A stretch of 64,000 bases of DNA from Pinus tabuliformis (lineage: Eukaryota; Streptophyta; Pinopsida; Pinales; Pinaceae), in assembly GCA_031772625.1 (NCBI GenBank), contig CM062820.1:1073409369-1073473368 (forward strand). Direction: 5' to 3'. The translations under genes were made by a program, and so were the position numbers. Below the pieces are notes generated by a model that was not told the origin of the DNA, searched no databases, and saw only the letters and a program-made list of their open reading frames with translations. Of this stretch, positions 1-11,284 are shown piece by piece. Numbering within the stretch: the first letter of the stretch is position 1; every line of letters starts with the position of its first letter.

Positions 1-935
1 AAGGATACCTTTGTATCACTATCGTCCATCGACCACCGATTGTTGAACATTGGTGGAAACATCTGTGGAAACTTAAGGCGCCCCCTAGAATGAGATTGTT
101 TATGTGGAAAATATGCAAGAACAAGGCCCCTATGGGGGACAACCTGAACAAGAGAGCTCATCATGATCCATCGTGATGTTGCATATGAAATAACATCACA
201 AAAACTATTGGCCACCTCTTCCTTACTTGCTTAATCATTGTGGATCTCTAGAAAATCATCCTTCAGGCCATCAACATACACAGTCAATAACATGGTACAT
301 CTATTTTGGATGCATGGATATCATGGTCGATAAAAGTTGCTCCAAATAAGGCCAAGAACCTACTCCTCCTCCTCTGTTGGGCGATATGGATAGCACAAAA
401 CCAATACATCTTCCATAATACCATACCTCATTGGCCCTCCATCACTGCCCGAATTCTAGCCACCTATAAATCCATCCTTAACGATGATACAGCTCTTGCC
501 TATAGGAACATTGTCCCCAAAGTCATCAACCGAGACTACCCATAGGCATATTTCGATGGATCTACATAGGATGCAGGTTGTGGGGGGATGCCATACTATA
601 CATCTCTGCCTCTCATTACTATAAAATCTAAATGGGACTGGGAAGGGGCACCAATAATTATTCTGAGTTGATCACTCTAAGACATCTCCTACACTTTGTC
701 ATGGAGAAACATTGCAGAAATATACAAATTTTTGGGGACTCCAAGAATGTTATCAACTAGATAAACAACACACCAAACTGTCATGCATTTTCTCTAAGAC
801 CTATTTTGGAGGAGGCACTTAGAATCATTTGACATTTTGTTCATTTTGTTTGCTACCATATCTATAGGGAACACAATTAGCTTTCCGATCAGCTATCCAA
901 GGAAGTTGTGAACTAGCCTCATGGTACATGGATGA
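1..935 (+). pseudogene. LINE (non-LTR retrotransposon) 3' remnant: zf-RVT and RNase H
   Basis: The beginning reads, in a broken frame, WKLKAPPRMRLFMWKICKNK at about 70-125, which matches the zinc-binding region that follows the reverse transcriptase in plant LINEs. A hydrophobic CWAIWIAQN segment follows at about 375-410. From about 545 there is an RNase H-like YFDGS start with DAGCGG, and near 845-905 the RNase H end reads roughly HIYREHN then DQLSKEV. Stops lie between all these pieces, for example after the HHDPS residues near 165 and inside the RNase H start. The reverse transcriptase proper would lie upstream of the window. No poly(A) tail or target duplication was found, so the 3' limit is approximate. 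Dead LINE; the family call is good, the subfamily unknown. Confidence 0.72.
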
Positions 936-1499
936 TTCAGAAGCAACAGGACGATGAACAATATCAATACTACCACCGCCCATATATGGACCACACAACA
1001 TAACTGCCTCTAACAGGCCTGATTTACATGTTTATTTTTCTTAATTTATTAGACACAAATGTATATTTCGATTTACTAGATGTATATATATGACAGATAA
1101 CAATACTCCCTATGAGGAGCTTTTTGCCCTCTTTACAAAACACAGTAGACAAGTTTCTCCCTACGTGGAGAATCAAATATCCTTTTTTTGATACATTATA
1201 TTTTTGATAGGCGAACAACCTCACCATATAGCATATGCAACTGCATCTACAATATGTAATTTTCTCATATCAATGAAAATTACGATTTTTCCAAGGGGAA
1301 AAAATATAGAATTCTAATTAAATAGAGCATATCTCTCAATTTAACTAGATCTAACCAACTCCTAAAAGTTAAAAAAATACTTAAACTTATAATTATCCCT
1401 AATACTTATAACAATTAAAAATTATATACTCTAACGATTCCATATAATCGACATTACATGAGATAATCTAAACTAATCATTTATATAGTGTAAGCTAAT
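936..1499. other. non-coding, RLK-flank-like DNA
   Basis: No gene is visible. The stretch 1315-1500 resembles the DNA downstream of the second receptor-kinase copy (about 4930-5095 and 5230-5400), with the same order of short motifs (ATATCTCTCAATTT-like, ATTATATA, ACATTA, TAATCATTTTC). It is therefore probably the diverged 3' flank of the RLK1 fragment. The rest has no recognised content. Confidence 0.5.
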
Positions 1500-1889
1500 C
1501 ATTTTCATCCACATACATGTCCTAATGCCTGAACCTATCGAAGGGTTGGCTGTTCATGGGGATCCCCTTTAGTACACATCACACCTATCTTCGCCAATAG
1601 CACAACAATTCCATGCCCCATAAATTCACTTACATCATGTGATTCCCAATCTTCATCGTCTTCTTTCCTTCTAATCTCCTCCACCAAATTCCCATCAATC
1701 ACCTCCAACAATCTGTTCGGGAATACATCGCCCACCCAACTCTGCAATGATTTCCCTTCTTTCGAGAACAATGGATCTGTGGGCTTCTTTCCTATTATCA
1801 TTTTGAACACCAAGATACCATAGTTGTATATGCTCCCTTTCATGGATGGGTGCCCTCCTGTACTATGTGTGTGTGTGTGTGTGTGTATC

Positions 1890-1921
<32 letters not shown>

Positions 1922-2060
1922 TATATCAATTAGTGACTCATATAAGTCTGTTGTATTCACCTCCTGATGTGGTCGATTGTATAACCTTAATAGCAACGAT
2001 TCTACCATTGTCTAATACACCCTTATACACTAACCCATGGGAACCATGTCTATGAGACAA
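1500..2060 (-). pseudogene. LRR receptor-like kinase fragment RLK1 (kinase C-lobe plus N-lobe scrap)
   Basis: On the minus strand 1843-1535 encodes a kinase C-lobe: MKGSIYNYGILVFKMIIGKK then PTDPLFSKEGKSLQSW and a closing VMCTKGDPHEQPTLR. This is the region after the activation segment in LRR-RLK subfamily XII proteins (FLS2/EFR/Xa21 type). A stop (TAG) follows TLR where relatives have Glu. Upstream lies a GT/AT microsatellite where RLK2 has an intron. Then 2055-1930 matches the N-lobe of RLK2 (glycine loop and Val/Lys strand region, 47790-47670). The whole middle of the kinase, including the catalytic HCD and DFG loops, is missing. The junction falls in a short shared ACTCATAT-like sequence, so it looks like a deletion between intron and exon 1. 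Extracellular LRRs and transmembrane segment are absent. Non-functional. Confidence 0.8.
1866..1925. repeat. (GT)n(AT)n microsatellite in the RLK1 intron position
   Basis: About 11 GT units followed by about 12-16 AT/TA units. It occupies the place of the kinase-domain intron, where RLK2 has its own TA run at 47096-47162. Confidence 0.95.
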
Positions 2061-4789
2061 ATTCCTTTAGAATGCTTTAGAATTCCCAATTTTCCATTAT
2101 TCACAAACAATGGGTGGAAATCCTAGATATTCGAATTTAAAAACCATCAAACATATTGCACTAAGTAGAAGGAGGGTGTAGTAAGTTTAAGGTTGGAAAT
2201 AATGATGCAACAATTCATCAAACATCCACCAATCAAATCCCTATGGATGCTCTATATGGATGACATGTGGTGGGGTATAATACCCTATAGGGAAAGGTCT
2301 GATGGAAATGTTCCATAGGGCATTGTCAAACGATGAAAAATTATAGAGGAATTACCCCTTTTCAATTGAATACATCTAAACATTCTACTTTATAACAATT
2401 TTCTAGTAACCATCACCAAAATCTAATTAAATATTGGTTGGTTAAACTACAATTTAACTTGCTTAAATTGCATTTTTGAATGCAATAAGGTATTTAATAC
2501 CCTAAAAACCCCTTATCACAACCAACTTGTGCAATCTCAATAACTCGTATTTGTAAAACCAACAATTTGCTAAATTTTTAGCCAGATTTTGAGTAAAAGT
2601 GATTAGAAAAATGTACCCAAGAAAAATAAAAAAGTAGAATGTTTTGTACTACTATACAAATGGCAAGTTGGCGTAAGTAGCATACTCTTAACATGGAAAA
2701 GGGAGTGCCAAATTGAATCCAAATGGTGACATTTATCAAATATAGGAGGTTTTTTTTTGATGTTCCATGAATATTCGATAGAGGCTTTACATAATGTCAA
2801 AATTAGGAATGAATTGAGAGTCATCGATACATTTTAATGTTATTCTTGTGGGTTAGCAATACAACTTAATGAGATTTTAAAAATGATTATATTAGATGAG
2901 ATCAATAGGTCACAATGCAATAAAATCAAATAAGACACTATCCTCGAGTGCATACTTGGTGATTAATGCTCATTGTTATATACCCTCACCATTGGGATTA
3001 CTTTCATCTTCCTCACTAGTGAAACCATAACCCTTCTTATGTTCTTTCCATAGCCAATTTGGAAATTTATATTACATTTTGAAATAATATTTATTTATCT
3101 TGAGTACACCATGGAAGATACTACCACATGGTACATAGAAAACGTGCTTAGCACAATTACATGCCTCACAACTCAGTAGTTGGTGGCCTTGCACTATACA
3201 CTAGAAATTGACATGAGATATTTACATGACTTACACATGGGTTCATGTATTTAAGCTCATATAGTTTGGCTTCCATCATCATAAATAATTATTTACAATT
3301 TATACATAATTTAATTTAATAGATCCAACGGGTCAAAAATGGAGTACAAAAATTGGCATACTCATATAGCAATATCAACAAGGAGAAAAGCACAACTCCT
3401 AAAGATAATCATCCAAGGGATAATAAACATTGGGAAATCCTAACTTATGAGTTTTATTACTTGCTCAAACACTCAATGGATGTATATCAATGCTACTCCT
3501 TGCCTTGATAGGAGTTATAGCTTTCAATATAGAATCAACTACTATCTATACATCCCTTACAATGCATATAAAGGAAACATTGCATCCTTTACAAGGATAA
3601 TCATTGGAAGTATTCCAAGAAGAAACAAAACACATTCACAATATTTTCATTAATGGGATTAGCAATATAAGTAATTTTCTGCAAATTGAGAGCCACTTAT
3701 GTGATCCTTTATCATAAAATATCAGTTTCATATTTATTTTTCATTATAATTTTTTTTCATAGACATAGGCCAACTGTCACCAATTACAGACAAACCATCA
3801 AAATTAGATCAACACAAGGTGAGAATTTGTAGACAATATTCATAAGTGTTTTAAACTTGCAAACAACCTACCAACAATAAGGTAAATGGAGCATGTTATC
3901 TTTACTTTTCCATGTGTTAACAAATATTAGGAATGCAAATCCAATTAAACAAGATTGAAAGCTTCTTAACTCTATAACAAGCACATTATTGTTAAGAATA
4001 AAACAAAACATCTTTAATGAATGAAGATACATACCTACAATGAATACACAATATTCTAACATTTAATGAATCAAATGTCAATCCAAGAAAGTAGTATGAG
4101 TATTTCACTTGTGGAGATCAAAAGTATTTGTGATATTAAATATGCAAGACTATGAGTAATGTTGTCATACAAGTTATGGGCTAGTATAAAATTGGTAATA
4201 AAATTTTGAGAAAATTCATCCCAACTATTATCACATATGAATTAGGCCCTTCCAACTTATCACCTTATATGGTTATAAAATTTCATAATTATATTAAATC
4301 TCTATTTCACACAAAAAAATAACATACCAATTATATCTATAAAATAAATTAATAAAAAACAAATCTTGAATCATTAACTACACATAAATCCCAAAATTAA
4401 TACATAATCTTCAGTCTACAAAATAAATTGTTTAATAATAATTATTCTTAACAACCAAAAACTAATAAAAAAACATGATATAAAAAGGATAAAATGGACT
4501 TATTGAAACTATTCATAAGATTATTCTTAACAAAGTCTTTTTCCACTTGATATTATAAATTGTATTCCATCATTATTACGTTGAAACCACTAAAAAATAT
4601 CTTGTTCAATAATCATTATTCTAAACCACTAGAAAAACATATTATTCAATGATCAATATTCTTAATGACTAAGTAAATATATAATTCAAATGAAAATATG
4701 TATATTTCTTTTTCCTATATTGAAGAAGAATGACATTAAAAAAACAAGTTATTTGAATAGAATGGTTAACAAAACTATCATATTTTAAT
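2061..4789. other. AT-rich intergenic DNA without recognised features
   Basis: All frames are short and unlike known proteins. No LTR ends, target duplications, tRNA or strong tandem repeats were recognised. Base composition is very AT-rich, most strongly from about 4200 to 4790. Confidence 0.6.
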
Positions 4790-5401
4790 TAGAAATTTAG
4801 AAAAGAGTTTTACATTAATTAAAAAATGATACACATAAATACATATATATTATTTTAAGATGAGAAATTATTTAGATTACATAATCAACTAATTGAGTGG
4901 TTTCTCAAACCCATATCAATATACAGAGCTAATTCACTAAAAAATATCTTTCTAAATTTAAATAAATCTAAGCAATTCCTAAAAACTTACTCCTCTAACA
5001 TATAATCACATTTTAAATAAAAATTATATAATCTAATCATGTTATGTCATCAACATTAAGTGGAATAATCTAATCAAATCATTTTCTTCTATTGATATGT
5101 AGAATTTTAGAAAACATTTTTATATTAATTAAATAATGATACACATAAATACATGTATATTATTTTAAAATAAAAAATTATTTAGATTACATACTAAACT
5201 AATTGAGCACTGTCTCAATCCATATCAATATACAAGACTAATTAACTAAAAAATAACCAATTCCTAAAAACATACTCCTCTTACATATAATCACATCTAA
5301 AATAAAAATTATATAATCTAACCATTTTATGTCATCCACATTAAGTGAAATAATCTCATATATAGGTTAACTATGGAGTAACTTAATCTAATCATTTTCT
5401 T
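4790..5401. repeat. tandem duplication, unit about 300-310 bp, downstream of RLK2
   Basis: Copy one begins near 4790 (TAGAAATTTAGAAAA) and copy two at 5100 (TAGAATTTTAGAAAA). Both continue through GATACACATAAATACAT, ATTATTTAGATTACATA, CCATATCAATATACA and TTATGTCATC in the same order. The second copy has an extra stretch of about 30 bp near 5355-5385. The second copy runs straight into the receptor-kinase stop codon region. Confidence 0.85.
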
Positions 5402-5424
5402 CCACAAACATATCCTAATCAAAT

Positions 5425-5559
5425 TATGAAATGGTTTGGTCCATCACTTGTCTAAGACGGCTCAACCTATTTTCTGAACTCTTATTGATTTTGGCGACTA
5501 GCTGCTCCAGGGATGCGTCAACCTCTCGAAGGGTTGGTCATTGCATGGGGATCCCCTTT
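5425..5559 (-). pseudogene. LRR receptor-like kinase RLK2, C-terminal exon end (split from 46789-49969)
   Basis: On the minus strand the piece reads through GDPH, then a frame with PTLREVDASLEQLVAKI and SRLRQVMDQTIS, ending in TAA at 5427-5425. This is the kinase C-terminus and tail of an LRR receptor kinase. It stops abruptly at 5559, where the LTR of element Z begins. The missing upstream part resumes at 46789 on the other side of Z: the bases CCTTT occur on both sides (5555-5559 and 46789-46793) as the target duplication, and the joined reading VMCS + KGDPH matches RLK1 (VMCTKGDPH). A small insertion after CATG shifts the frame (GDPHAM instead of GDPHEQP), so the gene was damaged independently of the insertion. 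Confidence 0.85.
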
Positions 5560-6533
5560 TGTTTTGGAGGATTTAGCATCTACGAATAAACACTAATTCG
5601 CTAGAAAAGTAGCTGTGCTTAGAACAACAATTTAAAGTGTTTTAGACTTTTCCTATAAGCAATGGATAAGATAAGAAGATAGAAGGCCTGCCTGTAGTTC
5701 CGCTTTCCTCTCGTCTCCCTTGTATCGATTCCGTCGCTCCTTCCTGTACTTAATCCGCTTGAGAAGTACCCTGTAAACACAATAGAAGACAAAAACTGAT
5801 CAAAGCATGCGATCCATTGAATATAAATGAAAGGAATCAGAAGAAATTCACACATATAAGTATTATGAAAGAACACAACATATGGAAAAAGGTTAAAATA
5901 CTTTATTAGATATAAGAAGGAATTACAACCATCAGTGTTTGATTCAAAGTCATTCCTCCAACGATCCCATCCACATCACATAAAAAGCATGAAAAAATTG
6001 TAGCATCACCACACTTGCTTCAAAGCCAAATCTCATAGCAAGATCATCTCCTTACAATTCAACAGAGTCCAACCCCTGATCACTTAGATGAGTGGTCAAT
6101 TTATAGGAGGATGAAGGAGGTTTTGTCATAAATGGTCACATTGAATGACCTTCCATACTTAGAATTAGTTCCATGGAGGAAGGGATCAGAGGATAGGATG
6201 CACCTTAACTCATTCCTCATCCATTTTCAAGCTCATAAGAGTAGATAATTGAGGGAAGCTTCTAGATGACTGCAAGAGATAAGAATATTCCCCAAACCAC
6301 AATTTAATTTTGCTCAAATTCACCCAACACAACCTAAAGAGGGCTTAGGTGCTCTGTAGAGCACCCTGACAGTGTATCTACTTGTGTTGCAGAGCACCTT
6401 GGTAGTGTATCTACCTATGCTGGTCCCTTTAGAGACCATTTTTGGATGTCTTAGGTCATGAAACTTTCTAGGAAGGAGGCATTCATAGGGGTGACTTGTT
6501 TAGGGAATGTAGCAACTAAAATTAGGGTTTGAT
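5560..6533 (-). repeat. Z 3' LTR, first part
   Basis: Matches the 5' LTR of Z (45753-46730) along its length, for example GCAATGGATAAGATAAGAAG and the GCTCTGTAGAGCACCCTG region (6351-6369). It is interrupted at 6533 by element X; the remaining about 60 bp lie at 39721-39783. X is flanked by TTGAT (6529-6533) and TTGAC (39721-39725). The uninterrupted 5' LTR shows a single TTGAT there. Confidence 0.88.
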
Positions 6534-7030
6534 TGATCGGAAAATGGGGTTCTTAGGCTTCTTTTCTAGCTTAGAATAACCCCTCCCACTTCCAAAGCTT
6601 GAATTTTCCCAAGTCCATTTGATTAACCAATGCGAAATTAAGCGATGCTTTAAGTATAGGAATATGCTTGTTTTTATTGTTAGCTATTATGTGCTTTAAA
6701 ATCTGTTGTGTATGTTGATAATTAAATGTGCTTGAACATATACATAAATGCATATAACAGTGAATAAGGCAGTAGTAAAACAATACACATAAGACAACAA
6801 ATTAATATGGAGTTCACCTTGATATCTTGGGCTATGTCTCCTTGAGCTCTAATCAACTTGATTAGGCTCTTTGGGATTATGGCTGAATTCTTTTACAAGT
6901 CTGTGACTCAACTCCATATGGTTTATAAATGAACCAATGGACTCAGAATACCATCTTACCCCTAGCTGTCCTTTAGATGTAAAATAGATCTAGGCTTCTC
7001 TGGAATAATTCTTTCATTCAGTGCTCTTAG
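6534..7030 (-). repeat. X 3' LTR, distal part
   Basis: Aligned with the X 5' LTR from 37473 (GAAAATGGGGTTCTTAGGC here, GGGCTCTTAGGC there) up to GTGCTCTTAG at 7030, where chromovirus LTR sequence begins. The part from 6665 to 7030 is present a second time at 33065-33431, on the other side of the chromovirus. Confidence 0.85.
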
Positions 7031-7349
7031 AAAAGATAGAAAATATAGATCAACGCCTTAGAATTTAGCCTATTCGAGGGGGCAACCTCCTTTACATTAC
7101 ATAAATGAAAAATTCTTGGATGATTCAAATGAAAAAACCTCCTTTCTATATACAGGAGTCTAAGGAGTCACAATATAACTCAGCCGACCTAACAATAATA
7201 ATATAAAGCCACAAAAATAACAATAGAGGGATTATATGGGGCATAGTAATAAAAATATGGGGACAATAGAGGCACAACAATATTAATAAGAGATACAGAT
7301 ACAACTACAATAGTAATGGGGTAATCACTAGTATTATAGGGACCTAACA
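7031..7349 (-). repeat. CV 3' LTR (truncated at its outer end)
   Basis: Minus strand starts TGTTAGGTCCCTATAATAC at 7349 after a polypurine tract (GGAGAGGGGCA, 7360-7350). It matches the 5' LTR at 32760-33064 except for a small indel near 7085-7110. The last about 20 bp (TGTTATGAAACC... on the plus strand) are missing at 7030. Confidence 0.87.
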
Positions 7350-7360
7350 TGCCCCTCTCC
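7350..7360 (-). promoter_or_regulatory. CV polypurine tract
   Basis: Minus strand GGAGAGGGGCA lies directly before the TG start of the 3' LTR, the usual place of the plus-strand primer. Confidence 0.75.
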
Positions 7361-7374
7361 TTCAAAAAAGTGTT

Positions 7375-8990
7375 GTCCTCAACGCTTGAGTAGTTCTGGA
7401 TGCTTCTGTATAAAATCTTCATCCTCCCATGTGGAATCTTTAGCGGATAAGTTCTTCCACTTGATAAGATACTTCGGAATTGATCGATTTTGTAGCTATC
7501 AAGTTCTTATTTTTGTGACTGCTTCTGGTTCCAATATAATTTTTCCTTCCTCGTCAGGTTCTGGTAATATTGTTTGAATTGGGAGCTTGTCACCTATAAC
7601 CTTATTTAAACATGAAACATGGAAAATTGGGTGCAATCGAGAAGTTGCAGGAAGCTCCAATTTGTATGCCAGAGTACCAATATTTTGCAACACCTTGTAC
7701 GGACCATAATAATTTGGTGATAGTTTATTATCCTTCTTATCTTGCTTGAGGGACATTTGCTTATATGGTTGTAGCCGTGGGAATACCCAATCACCTACAT
7801 CAACACTTTTTTCGTTGCGATGTTGATCTGCCTATTGTTTCATTCTATTATGTGCCAACACGAGGTTATCCTTTAAGAGTTGGAGGACTTGTTGTTTATG
7901 TTCGATGTGATGTTCCACTGCTTGAACCTTATAATTTTCTCTTAAATATGATGTGATGGATGGTGGCTGATATCCATAAAGTGCCATAAATGGGGTCACT
8001 TTTGTTGCTGTATGGAAGGAAGTGTTATACCACCATTTAGCTAGAGGTAACCATTTGACCCATTGTGTCTATTTATCACATACAAAACAACGACGATATC
8101 CTTCCAAACATTTGTTTACTATCTCAGTCTTCCCATCAAATTAAGGATGATAAGATGAGCTATGAGCTAATTGAGTAGGAAGACAAGAAAATAATTCTAA
8201 CCGAAAATTTCCAGTGAAAATGGGATCTTTGTCACTTACAATAATCTTTGGGTTTCCATGTAGCTTTTTAATTGTTTCCATAAATGCAATAGAAACTGTA
8301 CTGGCTTTAAATGGATGTGATAATGCACAAAAGTGTGCATACTTGGTAAGTCTGTCAACTACCGCCATGATGACACTCTTTCCCTCAGACTTGGGTAAGC
8401 TTGTGATAAAATCCATTGAAACCTCCTCCCAACATTGGCTTGGAATGGATAAAGGTTGTAATAGACACGGTGTCTTAATTGTTTAAACTTTATTTTGTTG
8501 GCAAACCAAACATTCTGCCACAAAATTTTGGATATCTGATTTAAGGCCATCCCAAAAAAATTCCTTCTTAAACCTGTGGTAAGTTTTTAAAAATCCCGAG
8601 TGCCCTCCTAAGGGAGAAGTGTGCAATTCCATAAGAATCTTTTGTTTTAGTTGGGAATTCTTACACAGGTATAAGTGATCTTTGTACCATAACAAATCAT
8701 TTTTCCAGCTAAATGTATCAGATGTACTGGAATCTTGTTGTAACTTTCGAATAAGTGCCCACATTTCTTCATCATTCTTCCATTTCTCCCTTGCTTCGCT
8801 TATCCAATTTGGTTGGATAATAGAAATGGTGCACAACAATGCTTCCACATCCTCATCCTTTCTTGAGGGTGCATCTGCCACCACATTTTGCTTCCCTTTT
8901 TTGTAGATGATTTCAAAGTCATAACCCAACATTTTTGTGACCCACTTTTGTTGCTCTTCAGAGGATAATCTTTGTTCCAAAATGTGTTTG
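7375..8990 (-). pseudogene. CV integrase with C-terminal chromodomain
   Basis: The zinc-binding N-terminus is complete in HHCC spacing: HTSPLGGHSGFLKTYH then CLVC (about 8600-8490). The catalytic core shows SMDFITSLPK (about 8420) and VSDKDPIFTGNF (about 8240-8205). After several broken frames the GPY/F motif follows in 7756-7499 (YYGPYKVLQNIGTLAYKLEL). The chromodomain is visible at about 7490-7385: PKYLIKWKNL then STWEDEDFIQKHPELL, with the aromatic residues expected for a methyl-lysine reader fold. Integrase inserts the cDNA and the chromodomain directs it to heterochromatin in this clade. Stops after the zinc finger (near 8483), after YHP (8141) and before the chromodomain (7499) make it dead. 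Confidence 0.85.
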
Positions 8991-9683
8991 AGGCTATCAT
9001 GATCCGTTTTTACCTAGAAGTGTCTTACCATTAGGTAGGGTCGCCATTTCTTAAGTGCATGGAGTATTGCCAACATTTCCTTCTCATAAATAGCTTTGTG
9101 TAAAAACTTTCCCTTGATTGGACGACTTTCAAAAGCAATGGGTCTTTCATCTTGCATTAAAACAACACCAATTCCATTTCCCGAAGCATCACATTCCACA
9201 ATAAAGGTTTTTGTGAAGTTCGGTGTAGCTAAGACTGGTGCTTGGCACATTGCCTCTTTAAGATGTTCGAAGGCCTCTATTGCTTCTAGAGTCCATGAAA
9301 ATGAATCTTTCTTCAATAATATTGTTAGAGGTTCTTCTATTCTCCCATAATTCTTAACAAACTTCCGATAATACCCTGTCAACCCGAGAAATCCTTGCAA
9401 ATGCTTTATGGATGTGGGGATTTTAGATTCCTTAATGGCTTTAATTTTGCTAGGGTCTACCTTAACTCCTTCATGAGATACAATATGACCCAGATATTCC
9501 ACCTCTTGTACTCCAAAGAAACATTTGGATCTTTTTGCATATAATTGTTTCCCCTCCAATAGTTGTAGCACCCTATCAACATGTTCAACATGATCCTTCA
9601 AAGACTTGATGTAGATTAGTATATCATCAAAAAATACTAACACAAATTTTCGAAGGGTTTAAAAATGGAATTCATCAAACCTT
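8483..9683 (-). pseudogene. CV reverse transcriptase C-terminal half and RNase H (downstream of copia S)
   Basis: The catalytic motif reads VFFDDILIY (YxDD family with Phe) near 9640-9610, followed by EYLGHIVSHEGVKVDPSKI and FLGLTGYYRKFVKNYG. RNase H follows with VECDASGNGIGVVLMQ, YEKEMLAILHALKKWR, and after a stop at 9014 a TDHDSLKHILEQRL segment and GYDFEIIYKKGKQNVVAD. Order and spacing are standard for chromoviruses. The N-terminal half of the RT lies at 24926-25200, because copia S (9689-24920) inserted between the fingers/palm motif PFGLTNAP and FFDD. The segment immediately before FFDD also carries a stop. Confidence 0.88.
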
Positions 9684-9688
9684 GAAAT
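9684..9688. repeat. target duplication GAAAT, left of copia S
   Basis: GAAAT precedes the TG of the left LTR; the same GAAAT follows the right LTR at 24921-24925. Removing S and one copy restores a continuous chromovirus RT reading (PSPFQGLMNSIFKPF). Confidence 0.93.
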
Positions 9689-10070
9689 TGTTGGCACTAT
9701 GACACAGGTTTGGCATAGTCTTGGCTCGATGACATAAGTGTTGTCCTTGATGGAAACTCACTCAAATAGCAGATCGTAGTTTAGGCTCTCAGAATGGTAG
9801 AAAATAAGACACCCGCATGTTCCTTTTCACAAAGTCGCATACCTATGCAGGTGCACCGAACAAAAAGTGCGTACGTAGAGTACACGCACTTTCATGCAGA
9901 GGAAAGTGGGCACGTGGGAAATCCTATGGATGGTCCATGGTATTTAATATGACATTTTTGAACCTATGGTTTTGGTCTATGGTTTTGTATCTAAAGTATT
10001 GAACCCAAGTATTGGGTCCCTAGTATTGGATCTCTATGGTTTTGGACCATGGTTTGAGTAAGGCCTAGAC

Positions 10071-10077
10071 TATAAAA
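10071..10077 (+). promoter_or_regulatory. TATA box in the S LTR
   Basis: TATAAAA in GACTATAAAAAGGAAAGG. The matching position in the 3' LTR is 23763-23769 with the box conserved. Probably the start region for the genomic RNA (U3/R border shortly downstream). Confidence 0.65.
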
Positions 10078-10319
10078 AGGAAAGGAGATCATTTGGATGT
10101 AGTAGACTATTGGATTGAATATCTAGAGAAGAGCAAGATCTGAAATATTGGTGATCAGTTGGTGAGTTATAGCTGAACATGAATCAAGGAGGAACCTAAG
10201 CATTACAAGATGGTTAAGATCTACTGATGGGTCGAGATCTCTTTAGCGCATGATTAGATCTATAAATCTGATAATCTGTGTCTAGTTAAGAAAAGGGATA
10301 AATTATCATTTATAGATCT

Positions 10320-10498
10320 ATACCCGCAGGTCCGACATAGTGGAGGCGTGTATACCGCAGGTGCAATACAGCGAAGGCGCAGATATACGTGGGTTTGACA
10401 CAGCACAGGCACGTATTTCGCAGGATCAACACAGCAGAGGTGCGGATACCCGCAGGTTTGGCACAGCGGAGGTGCGGATACCCGCAGGATAAGGAAGT
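10320..10498 (+). repeat. degenerate tandem repeats (about 33-36 bp) in the S 5' LTR
   Basis: About five units of the form ACCCGCAGGTCCGACACAG followed by YRGAGGCGCGGAT. A second set lies in the right LTR at 24010-24182. They lie downstream of the TATA box, so they are probably transcribed. Confidence 0.75.
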
Positions 10499-11226
10499 TA
10501 ATACTGCGTATATATGCAGATTTCTATTGGTGAAGTAGCGTACCTTTCTTGAAAAGTGATTTAGCTGCTCTTGTTTATTACTGTAGTTTTCTAGGGCTTG
10601 AATTGGTGTCTGGTTACTGGTACTGTGTTCTGAGAAGTTATTGATTCAGTATTTGTACAAGGAAGTTGGTTGATTGCAGTTCTATTTGATGTTTGATTGA
10701 TATTCATGGATCCAGTTTGAAAATTTATGAAACGTGGTCCCTGGAAGAAAAGAGAAGTATTTTGTAGGTCAGCACCTACTTACTAATACCTCAGCTAGTA
10801 CAAGAGCTAAGGGGGTTGTAGTTCCATTCTAGGAGAGTCTGGAGAACGAGAAAAGGTTGTAGCCTTCTGCAGGTTGAAGCCTGCGTGCTGGTATAAGACT
10901 GCACCAGTACAAAATCATTGTAAAAAGAAGTTTCTAATTGAAAGAAGATAGAGACATATTGCAGCAAGTGGTTTTCACCCACATTGGGTTTCCACCTTAT
11001 ATATTGTGTTCTTTTGTGTGACTATCTGCTCTACTTTTATGTTCTTGCTTACTATTATATGGTTCTGACACACAGATTAATGATCAACATATGAAGAATA
11101 AAGTAAAATTATAAGTCTGGAAGGTATACGCAATTTTATTTAGTCAGATCTGCAAATATTTGTATAAATTGAAAAAGAATTTGATAATACTGATTCACCC
11201 CCCCTCTCAGTATTATTTTCAACAGT

Positions 11227-11238
11227 TGGTATCAGAGC
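11227..11238 (+). promoter_or_regulatory. S primer binding site (tRNA-iMet)
   Basis: TGGTATCAGAGC, the complement of the 3' end of plant initiator tRNA-Met, two bases after the CA of the 5' LTR. Confidence 0.92.
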
Positions 11239-11284
11239 AGGTCCTTCAGGAGAAGCTTGATTGCTTGAAGGAAGATCTATCATC

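Larger units (their letters stand above)
9689..11224 (+). repeat. S 5' LTR
   Basis: Starts TGTTGGCACTATGAC and ends ATTTTCAACA just before the primer site. 1536 bp against 1574 bp for the right LTR. Contains a TATA box near 10071 and a block of degenerate short tandem repeats at 10320-10498. Confidence 0.93.

Noticed and set aside
3447-3653. Open frame of 68 codons in the AT-rich intergenic region
   Set aside because: No motif, no similarity recognised, no promoter context; expected by chance.
7189-7422. Hydrophobic frame (YYYAPYNPSIVIFVALYYYC) that could look like a membrane protein
   Set aside because: It lies in the chromovirus 3' LTR and overlaps the polypurine tract; the other LTR gives a shorter shadow.
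10320-10498. Regularly spaced short repeats considered as a CRISPR array
   Set aside because: Units are degenerate, spacers are not unique, and the block is duplicated in both LTRs of a plant retrotransposon.
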